Shown here: piece after piece, positions 36,820 through 49,066 of the stretch | Numbering within the stretch: the first letter of the stretch is position 1 | Layout: each line of letters begins with the position of its first letter | From: Ophiodon elongatus | Lineage: Eukaryota > Chordata > Actinopteri > Perciformes > Hexagrammidae | Length of the DNA: 64,000 nt | Assembly: GCA_016806645.1 (NCBI GenBank) | Contig: JACSYO010000912.1 | Coordinates: 2,774,001 to 2,838,000, forward strand | Direction of reading: 5' to 3' | The notes under the pieces: generated by a model | Seen by the model: only the letters and a program-made list of their open reading frames with translations | Databases searched by the model: none | Told to the model about the DNA's origin: nothing | Program-made: the position numbers and the translations under genes

Positions 36820-39800
36820 TCACTGGTAAAACTTTATTTCTGTGTCCACGGAATCAAAAAACAAGTCCCCCAGTTCTTCTCCTGATATCTCTCCACTCAG
36901 CATGGCTGAAATCTCGCTCAGACACTGCGACTCCAGTTCCCTCAGAATCTCAAAGACAGCTGAACCCTCGTCCTGATACACAGAGAGGAAAAGACAGAGA
37001 GATGTCAAAACAACCGTAAGACCTGGGTCAAATAGTATTTGCATATTGTATGTTTTAACATGCTTAAGCAATGGAGTTATTAATCTGAATCCTAAACTGT
37101 GGCCAAGTCCCTGTAATGTCACATACATTTACGAGAATCCAGATCTCACTCTTCGCCTTTTGAAATTCCTGAGTCAAATTCAACCAGGCGTCTGTGGTGG
37201 GAGGTGCAGACTAAATGACAGTAGTTGCACACCAGCCATCACTCACCTCCATTTACTCTACAGGCTAATCTGGGTGTCTACATACTCTTGTTGCTCACCG
37301 AAACAGCAGGCAACAGTTGTGTTCCAATTCCAGACTACATACTGATGATGTACACAATATACTATACACTAATTGCCTGAATATAATGTTTTGCATTTAG
37401 TTTGCAGAAAATCTATTCACTTAGCTGCTTAGTACAAAATATGAAATTATGAAATCCATGCACCAAAATAGATCAACCAAATGTTGAAATACCACAGCCA
37501 ATTAAACTTCACTAAAGAAGAGCAAAACTAAGGAAGCCCTGAGAGGCAAGTGAGAAAAAAAAATCTGGTGGTCCATTTTATATGAACTTTTACACTAACT
37601 TTTAAGCCAGCGTGTAAAGGTCTACTATACTTAAAGGAACAGTGTGTAGCACTTAGGGGGACCTATTTGCATAAATGGAATATAACATTAATAAGTATGT
37701 TTTCTTTAGTGTATAATTCTCTGAAAATAAGAATTGTTGTGTTTTCGTTGCCTTAAATTGAACCGTTTTATCTAAATACGAAGCCGGCCGTCATTTTTCT
37801 ACAGTTGCCCAGTGGGGACAAACCAAACACTGGCTCTACAGAGGGCCATTAGCGTTTTCACGTCGGCCACTGTAGCTCTCCTACACACTTGGCACACAGG
37901 AGACGTTTCAGTTGGTGGCAATCTGCAACCTCACTGTTAGATGCCGTCAAATCCTAAACCCTGCATCTTTAATTGTTACACTTTTCAGTGTGAATGCCCA
38001 ACATACTCAAAAAACATTGCTTTGAATCAGTATGTAGTAGGAAATCTGGAATTTGGTTAGTACACCAGATTCTTGTGTGTCTGTAAATAGCACATTGGTC
38101 TTTCTGTGACTGTCACCTCACCCTTTAATATTCCAATTATTATACAATAATAATATTAAACGCCAGTTAAAACACATGATAGTCAGCTGAATGGCTTTAA
38201 TGAAAAATGTTTTGTTACGTGCTTTGGTTTGAAGTACTAATACCTTCCGTGAGGACGTGAGGTAGTCATGATTGAAACCCTGCTCTTTGGCTTTGAATGT
38301 GTACTTGTAGTGTGTTCATGTTTAGTCTACACTCATGCCATGTGCCTACCTGTGAGGTCCTGTTGTGTTTTGCTCTGCTCTGGAAGTTCCAGTGTGCGAC
38401 TCGCCTGTAATTTATCATTAACAACTGACCAACTCAACTCTCAATAAAATCGATTCTGCTTTGGATGTATTTTTTAAATGAATATGAGTTTCCAACTCTG
38501 CCAGGATCGGCACATCACAATCATTGATCTAGGTCATCCATCAGTGCCCACCGGGTTGGTCTCCATGGCGCTCAGCGCCACCTGGTGGGCCTTGTACAGG
38601 TCATGTCTTCGGTCAACCTGGCTCTGAAAGCGAGGCTGCTTCCTGACAGGGTCGTCTGGGCCGAACTGTGGGGAGACCACCCTCAGCACAGGGGTAGAAA
38701 AGTCCGTGAAGATAAAAGGCTTGAATATAGACCTAGCAGGGTAAGAGTAGGGACAGGAAAGAGAAAAAGACAGATACAGAAACTCCAATTGACCCAAAGT
38801 GGAGACAGAATGCAGAAAAAGCTACAGATGTGGAGGGAAAGAATATTAGCAGGTGGGTGCCATGTTGGCGTGTAGGGAAGACAAGCGGGCAGGAACAAAC
38901 TGGTAGGCTTAAGGCTGTTTTCTGTGTGTAGTGTTTGATCCAGTTGAATGTGTGTGTTGTTAATTGTTTTCATGTTCCCTGCTGGGTTGAAGGCTGTTGG
39001 TAGTCGGTAGGGAAAAAGATCGACTTTTCAGGTATTCTTAAGTTCAGTCATGTAATTTTTAACATCTAATCTATTTGTCTTGTAATATTATGAAGTGTTT
39101 TTTAAGATTGTTAATATTTGTTTCTCTGCAGAGAATCAGTAGAATCTGTTAGCTGCTCTTGCCGTGGTACTATATTTGTTGTTGGCTTGTTGTTTTTTGG
39201 GAGGGTTCATTTGAGTGAGAAAAGATATGGGTTTTGCCATTGGGGCAAAATAGTTTTCTTTTCTCTATTATTGTTTGTTTGTTTGTTTTGTTTTCCTAAC
39301 TTTACTCAGGTTGAATCCCAGTGAGACAGTCAGGGCGTGTTTAAGGTGTGATGTGAATGTTAATTGTTTGCAGTGAAAATAATGATGCGTGTAAACTTTG
39401 GAATGTGTTAACTCACTAAGTGTGTGAGACGTTTTGATTACAATGAGCACTGGAGTGCTAGTTGAACCCAGTCCTTGCCCTGTTAGTGATACCTGGGAAG
39501 TCAACTGTGAGGAGGTTAAGGTGAGCGAATATAAAATTGCAAAGCTGAATCTCTGTAATAAAACTTTCTACTCTTGTCATTCCTTATAATGACATGCAGT
39601 GGGTGCAACAATAGAAATGCAGAGTCCAACATGTTTGTTCCCTTTTGGTGGGAGTGCCACTGAGGCACTGTGAAACACAACATTTAAAACATATACATAA
39701 CATTGGAACAAAGCTTTGAAAAAGGTTCTAGTTAGGTTAATCAGTTGCGTTGATTAGTATTTTTGGCCAGATGTACACATAAAATAATGCGTTATTCATT

Positions 39801-41377
39801 TATTTTTACTCTTTTGTTTCCCTGATTTCTGAGAATTTTTAAAGAACAGCACACACGCAACTACAGTTTGAATCAGTGCTATAACCTTTCAACAAGAGTT
39901 CAATTTGCCAGTTTGTGATATAAGTGTTTCATAAGCCACGAGTTATTTAGAACTGCACATTCAATAGTGTTCATGGGAAGGGATTACTACAGTATTGTGT
40001 TTCCAGTAGGTGTGGCAGAATAGACCAATTACAATTTCATTCCGGAACATGTTGTGATATACGTGGTTTATTATAGTCTTGACAAATGTTTATAATCTAG
40101 TTCGTGACATACCGGGAGGGATCCGGGGTGGCAGTGAAGAAGTGGATGCAGGGCTGGCTGGTGTCTCTGGGCAGGACAGATACCATGCTGCCTGTGGTGC
40201 AGAAACCTCCAGAATCCATGCAGATACCACTGGGCTTGTCCCTCAGAATGGACATCATCACAGCTGCTGTCACTGAGCCTGAGACCAGAAGCAACGCAGG
40301 AGAGACACAGAAACTGTAACTATCCTCTTCCAGTCACTGCTGTCTATACCTATTACTGAATGTAAGGGTGGTGTCCACAAGCATTCTAGGAAGTGTAGGA
40401 CTTGTATACCCTCACCGTCATGTTGCTGAAGTAGCTCTGTGCCTCCCTTATAGCGCTGTTTTGCCAGCTCCATCCTGGCAGGCGGGTTCTCGGGGCTGAA
40501 AACCCGAGCGAAGTTGAACTCATCCTCACCGTTCCACCAGCCCTGAGCTTGGGCCACGCGCCGCAGCTCTGGGTGCTCTGCGGAGACCTCAGTCCCAATG
40601 GTCAGCTGGTTGGAGATATTCTTCACACCCTCTGAGAAGAGAGAGTGGCTGTTAGCAGGTGCAATGAGTTTGAAATTTCTGAGTGACCATCCGAGCACTC
40701 CATGCATCATTTTGGTCTGGTTTAGTCCTGAAAATGCTTTTAGCCATGCTAGTGGTGCGGCTGTAGGAACGGCAGCGGCGGTCTGCTGGTCGGTCCGCAA
40801 CTGAGGTCCAGACTGAACAATCTCAACTACTGGATGCATTGCTATGACTAATTTTGGTTATCCGTGACTCCATCGGGAAAAATCTTTAATTTGTCTTTGG
40901 TTTATGGCTACAGCCAGACCAGTAATTTTGTAAAAGAGATGGGCACTGTAGTTTTACAAACGTTACTCAAACAGGACTAAATAGTGCATTTACTTGGACT
41001 ATTTTCAGCCCTGGATTAATACATATTTGAGGCTGTAGTGACTCTGGACTTGTTTAGATGGGTTACTAGTATCACCAAATTGTGAGTGCTATGTAGCTGC
41101 ATATTGTAATTCATGTTTATATATTGTAACTCGTTTCTTGCTGCTTTTACTGCACAAGTGGTACCTATTGCGTTTTATGTCCGTTGCTATTCCTAAGGTT
41201 TCACTCGCTGAAAGACTAAAAGATGTCCCGTGCTGTAAAACTTTGCCTGCTACATTAAATTAGAAAAAGAAAAACAAAAAAGCATTGCACGAGAGGTCGT
41301 TCAATATGAGATGAACAAAAATCAGAGGTGATAACAAGTCATGCATTGAGCAAAAGGCTTAAGTCACTAAATCGTGA

Positions 41378-41451
<74 letters not shown>

Positions 41452-44008
41452 TGTTTGAACCAACAGCATCCAATCAAGTTGCAGGAGAGAACCACGAAGA
41501 ACTAACGTTACGTTACTGAGCAGCAGTTGGAAAAAGGATTCCCACATATTATTTTGTTCGTATACAAAAACTATGCGGTGGTCAGCAACAACAAAAAAAG
41601 GGTTTCAATAAGCAAAACGTCTCGGTCGAAAATGACAGACGGATATGCTAATGGCATTACATTTGGTCTAGAAAACATTATGACTTCTTTAGGACTCAAA
41701 ACTTAAAGTTTAGGCCTTAACTTGACACGTACTTGTGACATTCAAAACAATAACTTGGGCCCACCTCTGCTATACACGTACCCTTCACTCTGCACCCTCC
41801 ATTTTTAACCCTCCATGCTTACCTGTGACCTTCTGCGCCACCCACAGCCTTCCAGCAGTTTCCAGGACCCAGGCCTCGCTGCGGTCCACCAGGAGGAAGG
41901 TGTTGTGGTAGCTGAAGGGCACAGGGTCCTCCTTGCACTGCCCCCCCTGGCCATGCTGCTCCAGGAGGCTGGTGATCACCGTCAGCGCCGACCAGGCACT
42001 GTCACCACGCTCCAACCCCAGTCTGATGATCACGAATCATGCAGGATTACTTCAAAGAATAAAGTCTTTCTCTACACGGCATTTGTTATGTAGTTATAAA
42101 TGTTATTCCTTCATTTTCAAGCATTTATATACTTTGATCTATGTATTTATTGTTTGTCTTTTTAACTAACCCTGAAGACCAGTTAAGCTTGGAGGCAATG
42201 CTTCCACGCTCCTCTGCCATGTATTTTAGAGGAAATGATACTTCTATTTTTATATACAGAGATGAATAGATAACCGCCACTGCGCTTCAACAGTATTTAT
42301 TACACCTGTCATAACATGTTCACGGCAATCTACACACCCTTCCGATCAAAGCCTAAGAGGATTAAGTTAATACTTTTACTGAATATACAAAATTCAAACT
42401 GTATTTAATTAGGATGCAGTCAATAGTTGCTTCCAGTCAGCTGTTTTTTGTTGTTGCTGAGATTGGGTAAGCGTCTTTTTATCCCACTCTTTTTTTTTTT
42501 TTAAAGCAAGTATCAAAAGGTTTTCTGTGCTCACCTGACAAAGTCCATGCCCAGCAGAGCCTCTCCAGAGCCGACGGGCTCTCGGGTCCAGATAGCCTCA
42601 TTCCCAATGCAGACTCCCTGGTCATTGGCTCCCATTTCAGCGCCCCACATCCAGGCAGGTTTGCTGAGGACGACAGCGTGGGTCTGCTCCACTTGAGGGA
42701 TCTGGATGTATGTGCACTGCAGGCAAAAAAAAACTGAGACTGAGAAAAAAGATTGCTGTTGTTTAAAGTAAGGTCCCTTTGCATTGCACAAACAATTTCA
42801 GTGAAATGTGTGCCTTATGCAGTATAGAAAGCTAACACACATGTATTGCATGAACACTTTCACATCAGTGAAACTCAAAAGGTCAAAATGACTTCCTCCT
42901 GCTGTACATAAATTTATCTTACCAGCCCCTGCTTCACACATCTGCAATAACATCCGATATATGGCCTTTCTAAGATACATTAAGGCATCCATTAGTCCCA
43001 TTCAGAATGAAAAGTTATGAGAGGGAGACAAATGTTCCTGTTATTACGAAGTTTGAAGTCAAATTGCATTTTAAGATCAGATATTGGTGAAACTGTCCAG
43101 AATTTAAACATTTGCATCACAACTGGATTGCAAATTGAAACCATTCCTCTGATTAGACAAATGTTTAAATGACTAAAACAAAAAATATGTTATTTGTCTT
43201 TTTTATTTAATTTAAGTTTAACCTTTACCTCAACTGTATTTAGGCTGAGGCAGAAATCTCAGAGACAGATATGTAAAAACCTGGACCATTAAAACCCAAA
43301 CTACAGAACTAGATATAATTATATCAACTCTGAACTATTAGTACCAGTGTATTCCAAGTTGAATGTCTTTGGGTTTTTCCTTTTTTTCCCCTACTCAACA
43401 GAAAAGCCAAAAGAGCTGTTGACATCAAGAAAAACCAGAAGTCAATGAACACATCTGGACAGAACATGTTCCTAATTATTATTGAGTATCAGTCAGTATT
43501 TCTTACACTAACAGTGTAACACCAGTGAGAGGTGGAAAGGAGAATGCATTTAGTGGGGTTAAACTCAGTTCCTTTCCCATAAACATTAACAGGAATAGAT
43601 ATTTCTACATCAAGTCTCCTGTATAATATGTTACCATGTTCAGACAGGGTTATTGTGAATAGTAATGTATTATGAGCAAATATATGATTTTAATGTTTTT
43701 TAATACATTGTCTGCAATACACCAGGCCGTGTAAGTATGCAGTACATCTATAACGGTGTATTTCTTTCAATGATGCATGAGGCCTATCGTCAGTCAGTTG
43801 CAGCAGCATCACATGTGACTGCAGGAGTCCAGGACCGCTTTACCTCCAGCATGGAGCCCGGAGGGTGAGATTCTGCAGGGTAGTGGGCCACCTCCTGCAC
43901 CTCATCCCGGGGACGGTCTGCGTTCTTCGCAAAAATAACATGGTCATCGCGAGAGCCAGGAGGCAAAGAAACAAAACAATCACATGACATGGGAACCGGC
44001 TCTGCCAT
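36820..44008 (-). CDS. scrn2: Secernin-2
   Basis: Seven coding exons on the minus strand, 43844-44008, 42535-42716, 41823-42022, 40416-40631, 40113-40278, 38552-38732 and 36820-36972, sum to 1263 nt (420 aa), the normal secernin length. All introns are GT-AG. Secernins belong to the N-terminal-nucleophile peptidase C69-like family, are cytosolic, and their substrate is not established. The N-terminus has MSCDCFVSLP, with Cys11 placed as the family nucleophile, then FAKNADRPRDEVQEV. Conserved blocks WMWGAEMGANDQGVCIGNEA, LLEQHGQGGQC, GICMDSGGF and TATPDPSRSIFKPFIF follow. The exon 4 text NISNQLTIGTEVSAEHPELR fits secernin-2 better than secernin-1 or -3. The neighbouring sp6 gene repeats the human SCRN2-SP6 arrangement. 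An acceptor just before the ATG (44010) shows that a 5' non-coding exon lies upstream, probably near 44.5-44.6 kb. Confidence 0.96.
37631..37972. mobile_element. TTAA-flanked MITE in scrn2 intron 6
   Basis: It starts TTAAAGGAACAGTGTGTAG and ends CTAAACCCTGCATCTTTAA, imperfect inverted repeats within TTAA. The ends resemble those of the 3326-3777 element, but the interior differs. It has the layout of a very common teleost MITE and no coding capacity. Confidence 0.65.
41379..41449. repeat. (TA)n(CA)n compound microsatellite in scrn2 intron
   Basis: About 11 TA units are followed directly by about 24 CA units. Confidence 0.95.
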
Positions 44009-44792
44009 CCTGCAATAAAGAAACAGCACACAAAAAAAAACGACAGTCAAGTCAAGTGGGCGGAAACCCGTTAGAAGTCTGGACGAGCTTAAAGTGGTGC
44101 CATGTAAAATACGCACCGATTCAGTCAAGTAACTGTGTACACAATCGGACTTCAAACTAATCATAAGAGTCTGACAACGCGTTTGACATTCAACCCAAGA
44201 GAGACTACACCCTGTTGACCATAATGTGCATGTGTGGAGTCCAAGAGGAAGAGTCTCCCTCCATTCCCCACCCAGCTTTTAGCAGAAAGTCAGATTCCGC
44301 CGGTGCACTGCCCATCCCTTTCACACAGGGATTATGAGGCAGTCTTGTGCACAGCACTTTATTGACTGTAATCTTCACAAATCCGACCGCCACGTTGTGC
44401 TTTTATATATCTCTCGTCGCGCATTTGCGACAACGAATCGCATTCAACCTGGAAACAATGTCGCCAAAAGTGCGCCGATCGCGGATGAAGCCCATGGGGA
44501 GGGCAGCAGCTCGGTTTGTGGTCATTGTTTAATACAGATAAGGCCTGAGAGCGCAAAGTGCCCACACCGACTGTCTCTCCCCGTCTCTCCCCGGAGCCGC
44601 GACGCGCCTGTCGCTCCATGTCATTCCGCCTTTTTTTTTTCTGGGGGGTTAATATAACCGTGAAGTTCAGGGCTAATAGTCTGTGAACTAGATCTAGTCT
44701 GTGAATGTCGCTATAGAATATGTTTACCTTTTTTATTCAATGGTGAGAGCGGGCGGGCGGCCGGCTGGGAGAAGGCAGGTTGGAGATACCGA

Positions 44793-44802
44793 GTCACGTG
44801 AC
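44793..44802. promoter_or_regulatory. Palindromic E-box GTCACGTGAC upstream of scrn2
   Basis: A perfect 10-bp palindrome containing CACGTG lies about 0.8 kb upstream of the scrn2 ATG, in GC-rich sequence (GCGGGCGGGCGGCCGGC at ~44750-44765) that could be promoter. This is the site bound by USF and MiT/TFE-class bHLH-ZIP factors. Function is inferred. Confidence 0.4.
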
Positions 44803-45469
44803 CGAGAAATCCCAAGGTATGTACTTAAAGGTCTCGTCTCGTCTGGCCACAAGCACAGCTCACCGTCTCCCACAGGAGTCCAGTCCACACCTGTGAAAAG
44901 CTCCCTGAATAATGATGTAGCTTTTCATTAGGAGTCTGCCTCGCTTCGCCTAGTTGGTCAGGGACGCAAACTCCCAGCCAATACTGGTTATAATAATAAT
45001 TAAACTCCAGTTCATGGGAAACTTTTCCATGATAAAAGATTTTTTAATGAAAATAAATAGAAAAAAGAAAAAGAAAAATATTGTTACATCATATCATAGC
45101 ATGAGTTCATGTCTGTGTGACTCAAAAGGATGAGCTGGATAAACGTCTTACCTTGCATTCACATTTTCACGAGAAACTTTATTAATTAAAAGTTCTAGAG
45201 CTGAAGTTCAGTTTACTAGTAACGTAGATGAATTTCCACTCAGCCTGTAAACACATTTTAAGTTCTGGAAGGAACTTAAGAAGTTTAGAAAAAAATATTA
45301 TGATTTTACGGAGTTGCATTATGTGATCAGAAGCTTGACCGATACTCTAAAAGACTTTTGTCTTTTCTTTTAAAAAATCTGTCTCCAGGGAGTCAGGAGG
45401 ATGTACAATACTAAATCCCTGACACAGCCCTTAAAAAGGGCATGTATTTTGGATAAGGTTGCAGATTGC

Positions 45470-45780
45470 AACCAACTGAACACACCCCTTCCTCACCAAG
45501 CGTGTGGCAGAACTACGGCGGCCTTCAGGTAATGTAAACATGTGTAGGGCTCTCTCTAGAGCCAGTGTTTGGTTTGTCTGTTCTGGGCTACTGAAGAAAC
45601 ATGGCAATGCAACACGGCAGACTGCGTGAGGAGGACCAGCTCCCAATGTAGATACAAACAGCTCATTCCAAGATAACAAAAACAGAACAATTCTTGGTTC
45701 GAGGCGATTATACACTGATGAAAACATAGTTGTGAATATTATATTCCATTTCTGCTAATAAATACCCCTAAGTCCTAAAT
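45470..45780. repeat. Degraded copy of the teleost MITE related to 37631-37972
   Basis: AGCCAGTGTTTGGTTTGTC, AACAGCTCATTC and GATTATACACTGATGAAAAC, then CCCTAAGTCCTAAAT, match in inverted order and orientation the type of element seen at 37631-37972 (which has CAAACACTGGCTCTACAGAG and GTGTATAATTC). The outer ends are lost. Confidence 0.5.
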
Positions 45781-47885
45781 AGGGTTGCTTTAACTTATTA
45801 TATTTTCCTTTACGTTACAGGTCATGGATGACTGTTTACCGAGGTGTGTACTTTTTTTTTTTTTTAACTATGTTACTCTGTAATACTATACTAATCTATT
45901 TAACTTGTATCTTTTTCTGTTTACTATGTTACTTACTGTAACATTTTCAAGTCTACTCACTTAATCCGCTTATATTTTTGTTATTGTAAGTATTAGATTA
46001 TAATCCTTTACTCTGATTAAATAAAGAGCTAACTAAAAAGACAAAGCATGTGGTCTATAAAGAAAGGACTTTTCATAACCTGGCCACCATAAAGTTAACC
46101 ATATTAATGGCTTTTAAGTGATCAACAAAGTATTAGTAAAACATGTTCGCCATTGTAGTGGAGTGGAAGTAAAATGTCATAAAATACATATACTCAAGTA
46201 AAGTACCTCAAAAACTGTTGTAGGCAGGTGCTGGACCAAAGAAGACCGCAATGTGAACGTAAATAAAGGTCCTTCTACACTATTGCTGCCTTAAGTGCAA
46301 TTTATTTTCCACAAGTGACATTTCAAGCTTGTGCTCTTCTTCAGACGTAGATAATTTCCGCCTTTCTCTTCGGCATGTCAGCCAATGAGCGTCATAGAAA
46401 CAGCCTTGACAACGAAAAATGTAATAACACACATACAGACAAATCAGTGTTTAATTCAGACGTGTGGTGCATTACAGAACAAGATAAACGTTAGCGTAAG
46501 CGCTGAAAAAAGTAAATTATTACTATTTTAAAACCCTGGACAAACCGTGACGTCTGGTCACCGCAAACTAGAGAGTGAATATAGTGGAGTATAGCTGCTA
46601 AAGCGCTACCATTTCACTCAGGAGTTGGTGGACACCAAAGCAGAGCTAAAAAGCAGGTGGATAAATATTGGACAGGTGACGGAAACACAACACAAGGATA
46701 ATGTTGCTCTTCTGGATGTGTAAATAGGCAACTGTTAGCTAACAAGTTCGTCATATGAATTGTATTAAGAGATTATATATCAATTTTGTGTTTACAGCTT
46801 GTTGAGCTACCCCAAAGTAGCCAACAATTCCTAAATATTCTTTAAGTTAACTGATCCTAACCGCTAGCTAAAGCTAACTGCTGATGTGTCTGCTGAAAAC
46901 GACTTCCATAGAATAGATGTGTCACTCAGTACTGATTAGTGAGGGCAAAACTTCTACCCAAACTGAAATAAGCCAACACATGATGTCTGACTGAATACTG
47001 AAGTGACAGCAAATTCACGATTATTTGGCTAATTTTGTAATGTTGTGAGCACTGAAAACACAATTCCTTTAACTTCCACATGGCTAGACATCACGACAGG
47101 TAGTCAAATAAATGACGGCTGTTGCTGGCTGATGCTCACAATAATTCCATCGACTGAACAGTAAACAGACAGCATGGAGTCAAACTAATAACTTCCCCTG
47201 TGCTAACAACAGATGAGACAATAGAGAACGTCAACGATGTGATGGCTGGGAGTAATAACTCTAATAACTTAAACCTGCCCGACTGCATTGCAGTGACTTA
47301 CAGCATTCTAAGTATGTCAACGTTCAAACCAGACTGCTGTCGTGTCAGTAGCTATTGCTCATCAATATACATGTCAGTAGGCCCCATTCTTAAAACTGAT
47401 TCATCGTGTGTCTTTTGGTGATGCAATCAATTTTATGGCAGTAGAGTAATAACAGCTCACACGCACACCTGAGCGCATAGGGAACAAGGAGCGCCATCCA
47501 AGCTGCTTCGAAATGTTTGACTAATGTTTGTGTTTTGAGATCGAGCACCTGGACCTTACTGGCATTCAGTTATGGCCAGATTTGTAGGAGGTGTTGAGTT
47601 ATTTTTTGAAGCAGCTTGGTGGTGAGTGGTGCTCACTCGTGGCTCACTAGGAATGCTGAAGGCAACAGGACTGAATACTTGAGAGATTTCTGTAAAGACA
47701 ACCTGTTACCTGAACGGCACTCGGCTTCTTCCACACCCTCTCCGGCCTTTCATCTCCTGGAGCATGCTGACAAGCACCGCACATCCTGTCTGCCCTTGCA
47801 CACAAACAGTAAAAACACCATGAGAAGTAAACACCCACCTGAGCCAAAGGCAGACACACCCAAGCGAGACCTTGCACACATATAC

Positions 47886-47991
<106 letters not shown>

Positions 47992-48342
47992 AGCACAGAC
48001 ACAGTGAAACTATAACAGACTAGTGGAGGAAACCAATAAATCAAATCACGTTGACAACAAACAGTTGTGTTGAGTGATGAACTGATGAAAATGGATGTAA
48101 GTAAAGCCAAGATTGACTATGGATTCTTTGGCCTTTGCTTGTTCAGTAAAAACTTATATTTTTAACCTCAGTTCCAGTGTGGAGAACTGGCTTCATCATT
48201 AGCAAAAAACTTCTAGACAACAAATCCAGATAATGCATAAAATTAAGACTGTCTGTGTTTTTCCTTCTTTAAGTGGCTGTTTTCAGTTGCGTGGACAAGA
48301 GATCCTGCCTTCATGTTGCTTGGTGAACTCACATATCGACAC

Positions 48343-48370
48343 ACACGCACGCACGCACGCACGCACGCAC
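48343..48370. repeat. (ACGC)n microsatellite
   Basis: About seven ACGC units in tandem. Confidence 0.9.
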
Positions 48371-48607
48371 AGTGCTAAGCCAAAGACCTCTCCTAGAGCC
48401 ACGCAGGCATTGTGGCCCAGTTTGTAAGCCCTGCCTTGTGAAGCGGAGGGCCGGCTGGAGGAAGATGAGGGGTGTTATGAGACGGAAACAGCTGCTGAGA
48501 AGCCCAGAGGATATTAATCTGAGGGGGGAGACAGGATGGCAGGAGAGGCCGTCTAATAAAGCATGGTATTACTGCTGCAAAGGTGTGTGTGTGTGTGTAA
48601 GTGTAAG

Positions 48608-48609
<2 letters not shown>

Positions 48610-48640
<31 letters not shown>
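48610..48640. repeat. (CTGT)n microsatellite
   Basis: About seven and a half CTGT units, preceded by a short GT run at 48583-48597. Confidence 0.9.
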
Positions 48641-48991
48641 TCCTGGAGGATTACTGGTGAGCGAGAAAAAAAAATGCTCAGGAGTCTGTGTCCATTTGGC
48701 TACTACCAACTTTAAGCTCTGAATTTATAAAGGCATTCTGTTATGAGTTCTCTGTTTATAGCTAGTAGGAAATCTGTGATCATCTCCAGTTCATCCGGTA
48801 AATCCAGCACATTTAAAGTTTAACAACCCTTAACACACACAAAAAAGGGTTTTTGAAAATTAGATAAAATAAAGCATCCAAATTTTCTCTGAGCAATTAA
48901 AGTTCCGGTTAAAAGGCAGAAGTGGAAGATGGGAGGGGAAGCTGGGCGGCATCAGTCGCACAGACAGTAATGACGGCGCCACTGCTGTTTA

Positions 48992-49066
48992 ACAATCAAA
49001 GATGGGAGGCGGGGGCTCGCAAGGAAGTCTCTCCTCGAAAAATACAGGTGTTTGCTACAATCAAAG
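48992..49066. promoter_or_regulatory. Candidate TCF/LEF site pair upstream of sp6
   Basis: ACAATCAAAG occurs twice in the same orientation, at 48992-49001 and 49057-49066. ATCAAAG is the TCF/LEF consensus. The pair lies in a GC-richer block about 4.5 kb upstream of the proposed sp6 5' exon. Sp6 acts downstream of Wnt signalling in ectodermal tissues, so an enhancer role is plausible but unproven. Confidence 0.3.

Noticed and set aside
41379..41449. TA/CA tract as a possible Z-DNA or regulatory element
   Set aside because: Such tracts are very common in fish introns and nothing here ties it to a function.
48343..48640. Short tandem arrays as possible CRISPR-like repeats
   Set aside because: Units are 2-4 bases with no spacers, in a vertebrate genome; they are microsatellites.
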